A DNA stretch of 64,000 bases, from the NCBI GenBank assembly GCA_029962745.1, contig CM057151.1:6134706-6198705 (forward strand), read 5' to 3'. Both the position numbers and the translations under genes were made by a program. Below the pieces are notes generated by a model. That model searched no databases. It was not told where the DNA came from and saw only the letters and a program-made list of their open reading frames with translations. The stretch comes from Echinometra lucunter. Lineage: Eukaryota > Echinodermata > Echinoidea > Camarodonta > Echinometridae. Positions 49,001 to 58,594 of the stretch are shown piece by piece (the first letter of the stretch is position 1; every line of letters begins with the position of its first letter).

Positions 49001-50115
49001 CCCTCTCTTTTTCTTCATGGTGCAGAGCCAATCAGAGAAAGATTTTAGATTGAATTCACCAATACTTCTTCCCTCCAACACCCAACCATTTTTTCCAGAC
49101 ATCAAACAATTCATTGATATCTGCCTCTGCCCTCTCCAACAGAGCAAAAGAAATCATTAGAGAAATAAGTTTGGGTTAGATTTCATATTCATTGTTTATG
49201 TAGTTTTATAAGAAGCCCATATGGGTTTTTAGCTTGCTTTTGTTGAATGAATAAGTACCAGATAATGTTGTGTCTTAAGTCCTTGTACATTCACTTTCAT
49301 ATTAGTAGGTCATTAGACATTCACAAGTAACTTTTTCCAATACAGTTGAAAGGGCCCAGCCTAGAGCTGATCATTACCAGAGGTCATCAAGAACCAACAA
49401 GCACTTCCTCTAAGAGTGCTGCAACTGCTGGTGCTTCTACCAATGGCCCTACCCCTTTCTGCAAGTTTGTCAATGTAGAGCTGTGTGATGCCAAGCCCGC
49501 CCTAGGGGCGAGGTGTGGGCGGGGTACAGTACTGCTGGAGAACCCCCCTGGTGACTACCTGCTGACCGTCGACCAGCTGGTCAGCCATGTAGGGGTCATC
49601 TTTGGACTCCATGGAAAGAAGATCCAGCTGTACCGATCAAAGAACAAGAGTAATGGTGAGTGAAGATTCAGATATTGACAACAATATTGACTATCAATAG
49701 TGGTTGGTAGGAGAGTAGATCATTATTAGATGGTTGGCTGGTTTCAAGCCTCCCTTTTCATTGTTTGACCAAAAGATTTCCAGGAATGAAGGCAATATCA
49801 AAATAAAACATGCTCTTCAAGATTTCATATTTAAAGATTGCATCGATAATAAGTTTTGAGATAAATGCTGAATAAAAATCCATCTTACCCATTTATCTTC
49901 ACCTAGCATGGATAACAGACCAAGTCATTTCTTGCTTTATTCTTGGCTGATATTTGACATTAAAATTGTGTCTTATATAAAAGTTTTACGGTTGAATTAC
50001 TCAAGTCTATAACACTCCTTGTTTTTTCCTTTTTTTTTTGACAGGTCTGAATTCTGGCAATGTCAAGTCTGTTCTATCCTTGAGTGGAAGTACACTGTAT
50101 GCATACGTCAGTTGA
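34052..50115 (+). CDS. IARS1: IARS1, cytosolic isoleucyl-tRNA synthetase, 24 coding exons
   Basis: Class I synthetase charging tRNA-Ile in the cytosol, part of the animal multi-synthetase complex. Coding exons: 34052-34170, 34915-35071, 36425-36544, 37069-37203, 37569-37653, 38014-38230, 38708-38768, 39141-39236, 39661-39780, 40204-40394, 40772-40972, 41397-41489, 42086-42190, 42665-42835, 43689-43833, 44774-44894, 45239-45330, 46348-46547, 46864-47050, 47447-47731, 48178-48273, 48719-48895, 49346-49655, 50045-50115. They sum to 3555 nt (1184 aa) with consistent phases and GT-AG sites. HYGH is at residues 55-58, the editing-domain [11 protein letters not shown] at 223-233, and KMSKR at 600-604. 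The anticodon-binding region includes [18 protein letters not shown] and [14 protein letters not shown]. The exon with this ATG begins at 34028 behind a long pyrimidine tract, so an unplaced 5' UTR exon lies upstream. The C-terminus has one UNE-I-like repeat, not the two of vertebrates (1262 aa). Confidence 0.96.
35241..35384. repeat. 29-bp minisatellite, 5 copies
   Basis: Five head-to-tail copies, essentially identical, of a 29-bp unit beginning ATTCTATGTAGTAATTATAA, in IARS1 intron 2. Confidence 0.95.
35989..36327. mobile_element. TTAA-flanked dispersed repeat, copy B
   Basis: Same family as 13263-14138, with TTAA at both ends and AGACATTGG/CCAATGCCT inverted ends. It lacks the hAT insertion (single GTTATAGT) and an internal stretch present in copy A. 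It ends about 100 bp before IARS1 exon 3. Confidence 0.8.
37740..38013 (+). other. Intronic open frame of unknown origin in IARS1
   Basis: One plus-strand frame reads [11 protein letters not shown], a stop, then [17 protein letters not shown] and [18 protein letters not shown] with protein-like composition, running into the next IARS1 exon's acceptor. It has no recognised domain and is not in the conserved IARS1 product. It may be a fragment of an inserted element or pseudogene. Confidence 0.3.
38786..38953. mobile_element. MITE with CAGTSAAACC ends
   Basis: Starts CAGTCAAACCCGTCTA and ends TAGACAGGTTTCACTG (approximate inverse), with internal GGCCAC/GGCCA repeats. TA follows the right end. 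Resembles Tc1/mariner-pogo-type ends. In an IARS1 intron. Confidence 0.55.
39490..39558 (+). pseudogene. Partial duplicate of the ninth IARS1 coding exon
   Basis: Immediately 171 bp upstream of the true exon (39661), the segment from GTGATTAC to CCAAGGAG matches it over about 45 bases with one internal mismatch, and follows an AG. In the splice frame it reads [15 protein letters not shown] then IMSHPLF and a TGA. If included it would truncate the protein. Confidence 0.8.
41050..41130 (+). pseudogene. Partial duplicate of the eleventh IARS1 coding exon and its donor
   Basis: Lies 129 bp downstream of the real exon end. It reads [17 protein letters not shown] against [17 protein letters not shown] and preserves the donor AA|GTAAGTGT and the following intron bases. 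DNA identity is roughly 80 percent. No acceptor was seen. Confidence 0.8.
43990..44504. mobile_element. Inverted copy of the 23147-23606 repeat
   Basis: Read on the minus strand it matches the SELENOK-intron repeat over most of its length, ending at GGGCGCCCCCTTTAA. It has an extra internal copy of the GGTACCCACTTTGACGT segment. The left boundary is approximate. In an IARS1 intron. Confidence 0.65.
45694..46110. mobile_element. TTAA-flanked MITE, TTAACCCATTCGTGACAGA family, copy 1
   Basis: Ends TTAACCCATTCGTGACAGA and TCTGTCATGAATAGGTTAA are inverted repeats. About 417 bp with no reading frame of note. An inverted relative lies at 52053-52464. In an IARS1 intron. Confidence 0.8.
47077..47128. 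repeat. (TGG)n microsatellite
   Basis: About 17 GGT/TGG units just after an IARS1 exon; yields poly-His on the minus strand. Confidence 0.95.
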
Positions 50116-50289
50116 TGAGAGTAATTGTAATTTTAGTACTTAGTATGAACAGTGTGTACGCTTTGTGGTTATCACCTAAAATATTTGAGGTTGTATATCA
50201 AGAACTGCACATACCACTAACATTTATAGAAATAATGCATATTTCATTGAGCTACAATGATACTGATAATAATGTGCGGCAATGGTTCA

Positions 50290-50843
50290 TTAAAGTAAAA
50301 GGCTAAGATTGTGAGAATTTTAAAAAATCTCATTTTGCTACTTGACAAGGGTATAAACACAAGAGTTATAGTTTAAAAATACCAGTCTGAAAGTTTCAAA
50401 GTATAATGTCGACGGAAAGTATTTTTAAATATTAAAAATGTAAACCAGTGTTTGAAGAAAATATAGTAGTCGGTTGCACAGACTGGACATAAGGAGTGTG
50501 CATGTGCACAGAGTTCACCTGAACAGTGTATGTGTGTGTATGCATATCATGTATAGTATGGTGGTGTGTGTATGTGGGTGTATGCATATCATGTATAGTA
50601 CAGGGAGAGAGGTGAAGTCAACGTTTTTTTTTTTTAATTGGTTGAAAATGCTCCTCTAGCTATTTGCCTCATGAGACCAACACTAATAAAATCAGCATTT
50701 GCGTCTTATTAACAGTTTTTCATTTCAAATTATGGTTGGTTTCAGGGTTTCTGAGTACAAATACAAGTACTCATACACATGTTTCATCTTAGTTTGAGAA
50801 TTTTTTTAAATCAGCTGCTCACAAAGTTAGCCAATGCCTTTAG
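50290..50843. mobile_element. TTAA-flanked dispersed repeat, copy C
   Basis: Third copy of the 13263 family, more diverged. It retains CCAGTCTGAAAGTTTCAAAG, TATGGTTGGTTTCAGGGTTT and the GCCAATGCCTTTA end, with a single GTTATAGT (no hAT insert). Begins 175 bp after the IARS1 stop, so may be part of its 3' UTR. Confidence 0.7.
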
Positions 50844-51066
50844 TGTATCTTTATATCATGCTGACATACAGTATAGCTGCATGGTACAGACCTAATTAAC
50901 CTGTTTAATATGAGGCATGAGATAACTTGGGCTGGAGTCTATAAAAATACATGCTATACAAAACTTGAATTATATCCGATGGGTTAACTCTTTCTCCACT
51001 ATGTATTCAACTTCTAAATTGCTACATTATGTGGAGTATGTGTGCCATGTAAATGTGTGTGACATA

Positions 51067-51334
51067 CACTATGAACATGATGGACAAAGAAAGCGGACAA
51101 AATAAACAACCCCTCATTCTACCCTTCACAATGGTTCTGTAGTCAAAAGAACATCCTTTCACTGCCATCGTCTAAAATATGTGGAACAGGTGTCACATGC
51201 ATATTCACCTGGAACTACGTGATTAAACATAATAACTGTGATGGGATGTTCTTTTGACTACCAGAATCATTGTGAAGGGTAGAATGAGAGGTTGTTTATT
51301 TTGTCCGCTTTCTTTGTCCGCCATGTTCATAGTG
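51067..51334. mobile_element. CACTA-type foldback MITE, copy 2
   Basis: Starts CACTATGAACATGATGG and ends GCCATGTTCATAGTG, flanked by ATA on both sides (3-bp target duplication). Close relative of copy 1 at 26243-26512. Confidence 0.85.
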
Positions 51335-52052
51335 ATAGTCAACAGATGCACTTCACTGATTGTGGTATTAATCAGTCAAATAGAGATGTAATACACATTT
51401 GGGAGTACAGAAATGTAGATATCATTTAGAACTGTGTCTCATACAGCATTCTTACTTATTGGAAATATTCTGAGTTGCAGTCAGGTATACCTCAAGTATA
51501 GTCAAGTTATCATCAAAGAATTCATCAAAGCATAAATGAACCAAATTATGTGTCATGAAATGACTTATATTGCATATGTGGTAAGAATGGTTGTGAAGTG
51601 TAGATTTGTACACAGCACAGCAAATTTTCTCCTTTTTTTTTTCTTTCTTTGCATTGGATATAGAAATAGCTGTTGTGATAGGTTTTCTTTCTCTTATACT
51701 ACTGTCTGTGATGAATTTGATCTGTAAAAGGATGTACATGAGACAATTTACATTAACAGCAAACGTTTGAATACCTTCAAAACTGTCGGAATGAGTTCCT
51801 TTAAAATTGTTATAAAATGTTCTCCTAAATGGATCCTGTAAAGGTACCTTTCAGTTGTAGACAGACTTTCCTTCTGCTGTACTTTGTAAGCATGGTTTCT
51901 GTTAGTGCTCTGATCTTGTGCTATAACAATAAAAAAATAATGACCAAACAGAACATTTTATTGTGGGTTCCACTCATGGCCAGAGTGCAGGACCTGAAGA
52001 CTTTATGTAAACACTAGCCTTAGGAGAGGTTACACTAGGCTAGTTGGGAATT

Positions 52053-52464
52053 GTATTCGTGACAGGAATTATTTAAAGCCTAATTTGATCAGCTTTTATT
52101 CTTTAAATTGGCAACACCAACATTTTTATCTGATTGCTACATTTTTCTTATAAAATGTCATGTATCTGAAATGAATATAAATTGACAGAAATTATGATGA
52201 GAAGTAAAAAAGTTGTCAATTTGCAGGGGAAAACGGTGATTTTAAACTTTCTATCACATTGCCAATTTAAGGATTTTAATGCTTATTTTCCTTTTAAAAA
52301 ATTTCAGCATCAAACAACGAATACTGACGCAACCAAAATGGGCACAGTTTGTGTAGAATTTTTTGCTCTTTCTGCTTATGTATTTGGTATGATTTTTAGG
52401 GCTCTGCATCAAAAGTCATTAAACCAAACCACATAATGTGTACCCTCTGTCACGAATGGGTTAA
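52053..52464. mobile_element. TTAACCC family MITE, copy 2 (inverted relative to copy 1)
   Basis: Read on the minus strand it matches 45694-46110 closely, including the TTAACCCATTCGTGACAGA end. The other end is diverged. Confidence 0.75.
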
Positions 52465-52560
52465 GAGGGACAGAAAAATGAAGACTTGACTACACTAAAA
52501 AATACATTTATATCACTAATTGATTTCATTTGCTATTTTGATTACATACCTCAATATGTA

Positions 52561-52660
52561 CAGTTGGGCCCAAAAAGTTTACATACACTGGGCAGAAAAA
52601 TCACTTCGCTCACACATTTAAAACTTAAGATTTAACTTTTGTGACTTATATATAGTTAAA
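52561..52660 (+). mobile_element. Solo Tc1-like terminal inverted repeat
   Basis: CAGTTGGGCCCAAAAAGTTT followed by ACATACACTGGGCAG, preceded by TA, resembles the outer ends of Tc1-like transposons (for example the CAGTTGAAGTCGGAAGTTT type). No partner end or transposase was found. Confidence 0.6.
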
Positions 52661-52719
52661 TGGTTGGTTAATTTACCTGACTGCTAAGAAAGCACATGTA
52701 TGTTTGATAGTAAGCAACC

Positions 52720-52869
52720 AGGGGATCGACGGCTTTAAGTCCCCTCCGAAGGACTTGGTAATGAGGATTGATACCTTACCAAAGGGCATTGGCACATCCA
52801 CTTGGTTTTGAACCCGGGTACTCCCGGTTACATGACCACTGCTCTATCCACTGAGCCACAGCACCTCCT
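52720..52869 (-). mobile_element. tRNA-derived SINE
   Basis: On the minus strand, GGTGCTGTGGCTCAGTGGATAG carries an A box (TGGCTCAGTGG, 52858-52848) and GGTTCAAAACC a B box (52814-52804). The body then departs from tRNA. No tRNA cloverleaf with a matching acceptor stem is possible, so this is a SINE head, not a gene. Confidence 0.7.
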
Positions 52870-53495
52870 GTGAAGTAGAATGCCATATTGACTTATCTCA
52901 TGAGGAGGCAAGTTGGCAGGCATATGTAAAGTTCTGAAAATACGAGAAAAACTGTTTTTCTGCCAGTTGTATGGAGTCTGTCAGGCCTAACTCTATGTAT
53001 TGTCTGATGAGGTGCATCATTTGTTGCAGAATTATGTATTCTATCTTTGTTTTTATCTTGTCACATTGGGTAATGTTTGGAATCATGAATTTCATTAAGA
53101 TGGGATATTTGGGAAGACTAAGGAAATTTAAGTATTCCTTCTTGATATAATGTGATAAAGTAGATGGTCAGTCTCAAAGCTCTGTAATGTTGAGCTGATT
53201 ACTCTTTCATTTTGTTTTATCTTTTTTTTTTCTTTTTTTTTCTTAGAAGAGAGGGAAGTTTATTATGAATTATTAAATGCTTATATTCTTTTTTTACATT
53301 TTGCTGTTTCTAGTGTACTTAAAGAAAACCATTTGTAATAGTATGCAAACAAAAAAGCTCAGTACCATGTGCCTTTTTAAGTATGTTTGGTTTAAGCATT
53401 ATATTGTTTCTCTTTCCTTTTCATTTCCAATTCTTCCACAATCATTTTCCATGGTCATGTGAATGCTGTTTGCTGAGGTATTGCATTAATTTTCC

Positions 53496-53530
<35 letters not shown>

Positions 53531-55224
53531 ATATCTCTTAACTTTATCTTTGTAATATTTACTTCTGTGTTCCTGTAGTCCTAATAAAGAAGCAGTGCTT
53601 CAAATTAAAAAACACAAATCCTTGGTGTCTCCCTGAAAATACTATAACATGTTTCATATATTTGGCACTTTGTCAATTAATAGGAAAAATACAATGTTGT
53701 GCTGGTATCTTCAAACGGAAGTGTATCAATTAAAATCCAAGTTGGTTGGGGGAAAATCCAAACCAAACTTAAACTGATGTTTGTTTAGTTTGTCTTTTAT
53801 GGCCTGTAACACAAAATGGCAGTGTATGTACGCTTGTGTGTGTCCTGGTTTTTCTCTTTTGAAAATTTATATTGTGGCAGTTTTCTTTCTTTCTTTCTCT
53901 CTTTCTTGTTTGGTTTGGTTTGGTTTGGTTTGCTTTTGTTTTGGTCACTTATGTCGATAAATCAGCTTGGACACTGACTTGTGATAAACCACAAACTCTA
54001 ATTCATTTCCTCATAAAGCTCCAATTTCGAAACCTAGATCCCCAATCAAATTGTGGTAAAGGGAATAAGACTTTACCTAAAGAGGGCGTAGTCGATTTTG
54101 TTTGGGCGATGTTAAAATTATTTAGAACCAGTATGGCCATGACACATTGCCCCATGAATATTCTACTTGGGACACCCTAAATTTCAGGTGTAAAGGTTTA
54201 TGTAGCTCTCCCTTCTGAAAAAAAAAAAAGAAAAAAGAAAAAAGAAAACACATCTTATTGAAACCGGTAAAATGGTTAAAATGAGTGTCCAAAAGAATTG
54301 TGAACCAATCTTCACACTAGGCTTGTAAAAAGTAGGCCTACCACGGCATCCAAGGTACAACGACGGTGATTTTATGGTATATTATTATTGTAAAATACTG
54401 TGGTATACCTTCAACTTGAAATTACCATGGTCAGTGGCATATTGAGCAAAAAACTTGGGGGGGGGGGGACAAAAAAAATCCACATCACCACCGGTGACAA
54501 AAAGTGAAAAAAAGCATATTTCAGCACTATTTGTAAATCACTGCTATCGAATTAGAAATTAGAATGTTATTTTCTTCGGGGGGGGGGGGGGGCAACGGGC
54601 CAACGGCCCACCCCCCCCCCCCCCCCCATCAGTATAAATATTGATACCGTGGTACCCTTTTTAATACAAGGGATGCTTCTTCTCCCCCCCCCCCCCCCAA
54701 TTTTGGTTGTTTGTTTTGAAGGACGAAACGATAAGAGGTTGGGGTGTAGTCTATATGGTTAACTGTAAGAGAGCGGAAAGTGGAAATGCTGTATTCAGTT
54801 CACCCTAGTTATACATTTGACATTATATTTGCCCTATTGGGATTGATTCTTCCATTTTGCTCCATTAAATTTCACTCAATCATTTTGCTCTCCATTTCCA
54901 TTTTCTCTAACATTTACACATAGAAACATAAAGGCAACATGAGCATTCATCCTTCATGATTTGAAAAGCAAATGCCCTTCGTCTGCCAAGCAGAAAAGTT
55001 GAAGGATTAGAATGTACGCATCGTGTCTTCCACTTCAGACAACCAATCATTACGATATCTTAATTCACTTTGTACATCCACAACCCTTAAAACGTCATCG
55101 CGGCACAATTATAAATCGAGCAACAAGCAAGCTGCAGTCCCGCGCATTCTAATGTACAGGCTGATTAAGGCAGTAATATTGAGCTAATCTTCCCGCGCAC
55201 GTTCATCGTGTTTGCCCGAATGAC
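52870..55224. other. Intergenic, no gene recognised
   Basis: Contains a CT microsatellite at 53503-53528, GGTTT repeats near 53913-53932, and several G/C homopolymers at 54461-54700 around a decayed hAT-like segment (CAGTGGCATATTGAG at 54435). From about 55040 the sequence becomes richer in CpG, with CCAAT at 55042. Confidence 0.45.
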
Positions 55225-55238
55225 GTTGCTAGGGCAAC
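55225..55238. promoter_or_regulatory. RFX X-box-like site
   Basis: GTTGCTAGGGCAAC is an inverted RFX-type half-site pair with a 2-nt spacer, adjacent to TGACG (CRE half-site). It lies in a locally CpG-rich stretch with CCAAT upstream. No recognisable gene lies next to it in the window. Confidence 0.45.
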
Positions 55239-55769
55239 CGAGGGGTACCTGGAGGAAGAAAAACGATTGTGCACTTAGCTCGAAGATAGCGAGGGTCTGA
55301 TTATTTTCCTTTTGTTTGAAATGTAGGAAAGAACACGCTAACGATTGGCGTAATTATTTTGCTTTTTCGGTACGAAGTTAACAGCTAACTCACCCCCCCC
55401 CCCCCCCCCCCCCATGTGATAGTTGAGGCACAGTCGCTCTTGTTTTCCTTTTCATAATATTGACAAACAAACTTAGACTCGTTACAGACGGGTTTAGAAT
55501 TCTGTCAAAGGTTCATCACAGTTCGTTGAAAAGATGCACATAGCAGGAACAAAACTATGAGTACCAATTTAGGGAAGGACTCGTGCCTCCTCCTTAATTC
55601 GCCTTACATAATCTTTACATAATGAAGTTACTGAGTGGGCAGTCCATTTCAATTACTTATATTTATATGGCATATGTTTTGCTCTGTTTGTATTTTGTAT
55701 GTAATTGTTGTTTTTACCGTGAAGTAAACTAAATACGGCAAATAATAATTCTGTATTTTTAAAGCTCCT

Positions 55770-56045
55770 AATATATCTCCGATGTCTCGAAGTGCTTTAT
55801 ATACAGAAATATTGCATGCACCTTCTCCACTCCCTGGGGAGCATTCCAGCCAGGCGCCTTTCGCAGACGCTCACAGTGCTATACAAACAACAATGACTTT
55901 CTCATCCTACCGGGTACCCAAACACCTAAGTGGAGAGTGCCAAATGTCGATTCATACCTTGCCAAAGGGCAGAAGTGTCGGGGTGGGACTAGAACACATT
56001 CCGGTGACGCATCCACTACTAGACCACGACAATAATACCCGGGTC
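55770..56045 (-). mobile_element. tRNA-derived SINE
   Basis: On the minus strand, TGGTCTAGTAGTGG (56026-56013) resembles an A box and GTTCTAGTCCC (55995-55985) a B box. It is followed by a body ending near AAGCACTTCGAGACATCGG. It is distinct from the SINE at 52720. Confidence 0.6.
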
Positions 56046-56276
56046 TAGTCCTGGACCGTCTACTGGAGATGGACATTCATCGTTCGGTTATTAATTCATG
56101 CAATAATATCAAAGCTATCTCAATAACATTCTGTACATATTTCTACACTTTGATCTCATGATGTCCACCGGCCGCCAATCAGCCGGGAGAGAAGCGAGAC
56201 AGCGATTTGACATTAAGCTGTTGCTACATGCGCAGAACATAATAAGTCGCTTAAATCATGGAAAATCAACGTGCAG

Positions 56277-57057
56277 CAGAGGCGGCGCCAGGGCATTTTG
56301 AGGGGGGGGGGGGGGAGGAGATGACCCACAGGTGAGTTTATTTACGTTTTAAATATTATGTAGTTACCACCGGCGTAAATCCACTTTGAGGAGTGGAGGG
56401 GGGGGGGGGATGATCAACTTTTTTTGTCGAACTCACACTTAAGTATAAACACACGCCCTCACCTACCTTCACTGACCTCCCTTACACACATTTTGATTTT
56501 TATCTTGCAAGCGAGCGATGCGATCGAGTAAAAAATTACCACTTTTCTGGCTTTCAATCACATTTTCAAATACAAATTCTAAAATATGATGAGCGAGCGA
56601 AGCGAGCGAGCCAAAAATAACCACTTTTCTGGTTTTCAATCGCATTTTCAAATGAAAATTCGAAAATATGATGAGCGAGCGAAGCAAGCGAGCCAAAAAT
56701 AACCGCTTTTCTGGGTTTTTTTATTGCATTTTCAAATAGAAATTCTAAAAATATGATGGGAGTTTACGACAGATTATTAAAAATTATATTTAAAGATTAA
56801 TTCAAATATTTCTTCCTTAAAAAGTGGGGGAATATTTGTACACGCCATCTCCCCCTCTCAAAAAAAGTGGGGGATATATCCCCCCATCCCCCCCCCCAGG
56901 ATTTACGCCAGTGGTAGTTACATAACACAACCCTCTCTTTCTCCATATACTCTTCTTTCTTCCTCCTCTTTTTTCTTCCCTTTTTTCCCCTTTTTTTAAA
57001 AATCACTTGAATAAACATAGGGGGCGGTCGCCCCTGCCCCCTGTCGCACCGCCCCTG
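56277..57057. mobile_element. hAT-like MITE of the 3422 family, interrupted
   Basis: Ends CAGAGGCGGCGCCAGGG and CCTGTCGCACCGCCCCTG. 8-bp flanks ACGTGCAG and ATGTGTAG differ at two bases. Shares GATGACCCACAGGTGAG and the T/C-rich right half with the 3422 and 10485 copies. Split by the insertion 56368-56913. Confidence 0.7.
56368..56913. mobile_element. Nested hAT-like element with GTAGTTAC target duplication
   Basis: 546 bp with inverted ends CACCGGCGTAAATCC and GGATTTACGCCAGTG, flanked on both sides by GTAGTTAC. Contains three repeats of about 82 bp, each with a GCGAGCGAAGCGAGCG-type motif, and G/C runs at both ends. Confidence 0.85.
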
Positions 57058-57231
57058 ATGTGTAGTTTTGGTTTACAATTGGAATTTACTATTCTACGTG
57101 TTTCATCTTGAGAATTGTATGAATATTACAAGACAGAGGTATATTTTGATGGAATGTTTTAGCTTTATAATCCTTATTTCCCCATTTTTCTTATAATATT
57201 CCAGAATCATAATGCATGGGGCTTATAAAGA

Positions 57232-58196
57232 CAGTGGCGTATCGGGGGGGGGGGGGTGCAAGGAGGCTTGTGTCCCGGGCGGCACTTTGAGGGGGTGCAA
57301 AAAAACGTAAAAGAGAGAGAGAGAGAAAAAAAGGGGGGGAAATGAGGGAAAAAACATCCTTAAGGATTCTTCGCCCCATCGGCAATGTAAATGCAGTACA
57401 AATACAGTTTTTGATGCTTTACAATAAAAAAAAAATCTTAAGCACCCTCGCATAATTATTTTTTTAGCCTCTCGTAATTTCTAGACTCCAGTATAAAGTT
57501 CTTAAACGGCCTTTTTTCAAGGGTTCCAAATTTGAAAAATTAAGATGTATTTGTCGTTGCATAAAACATTATTTGCAGAGGTTCAGCATTTAAAAGATAT
57601 CTTAACTTTCAATTATGCGCCCCCCCCCCCCCATCGGATGGATAGAAATACAATTTTTGAGGGCTTAGAATGCGAAAAATTTATAAAGCTCGGTCCCTCT
57701 GCTCCCTCGCAGAATTTCAGGATCTCGTAATTTCGCCCCCCCCCCCAATATAGCGTATAGTTCTTATTAAAATTGGCTGCTAAAGGGCTCAAAATTTGAA
57801 ATACATGTGTAAAGATGTAATTGTCGTTTATTTGCCTGCAGGCTATCATGGAAGTTTAATCTCCCTCTCAATATTGCGGGTTTTCGTTGTATTTTACTTC
57901 CAATTTTAGAAGGGAGTGAATTGAAAACCGTTTATCAATGTACAAACTTCGAAATTCTCAACCGCTCGATTGCAGTGGTCAGTTGCAAGATTTCCTGGGT
58001 AAAATACACAAGAAATTGTGTATGGTACGGTTTGAAATGAAAAAAACAAAACAACAAAACAAAACAAAAAGAAAAAAAATGCCGCTCGTTCGCTTCGCTC
58101 CCTCGATTGTACAATAAAGTAGATAGGTATGAGCACTTGGGGCGGGCGCAACTGTATTGTTTGCCCCGGGCGCCTTGATCCCTAGATACACCACTG
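57232..58196. mobile_element. 965-bp hAT-like element with TATAAAGA target duplication
   Basis: Ends CAGTGGCGTATCGGGGG and CCCTAGATACACCACTG, flanked on both sides by TATAAAGA. Internal repeats of the form TTTGAAAA..ATTT..GTC(G)TT and several C runs. Near the right end is TCGTTCGCTTCGCTCC. No transposase. Confidence 0.85.
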
Positions 58197-58594
58197 TATA
58201 AAGATCTCATGTCTTTTCATTGTTTCATAAGGTCATAATGCGAAGGTGTGCGAATCAGTAATAATGAATTTAATTTCACAAGAATTAACACGTTCTCAGG
58301 TTTGCTGCTCCCCATCAGCAGTATTCTTAATGAAAGACATATTCTGAAAGAGCACACCAGCCGAACAAAACCAAACTGAGGGGGGAACTGCTCCTTTGTC
58401 AATGACTGAACATGCTTACGCAATCGTTATCGTCCTAGCACCTGCTTTCATTAAGCTGCACATGATCAGAAGGCGATGGCAATCATTGGATCAAAATCCA
58501 GCGGCGGAACTCTCACTTCAAAGCGCTTGTGACCATCGGGAGTAAGAACAATGACAATGTGATGGAACGTTCTGAATTGTTTTCAAACTACACC

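Larger units (their letters stand above)
50116..52052. other. IARS1 3' flank
   Basis: Contains the TTAA repeat copy C, CACTA copy 2 and a degenerate GATAACTTGGGCTGGAGTC segment also seen near 2168. AATAAA occurs at about 50685 (inside copy C), 51105 (inside CACTA copy 2) and 51928. The real polyadenylation site is undetermined. Confidence 0.45.

Noticed and set aside
52720..52869. tRNA gene on the minus strand
   Set aside because: A and B boxes are present but no acceptor stem or complete cloverleaf can be formed; it is a SINE head.
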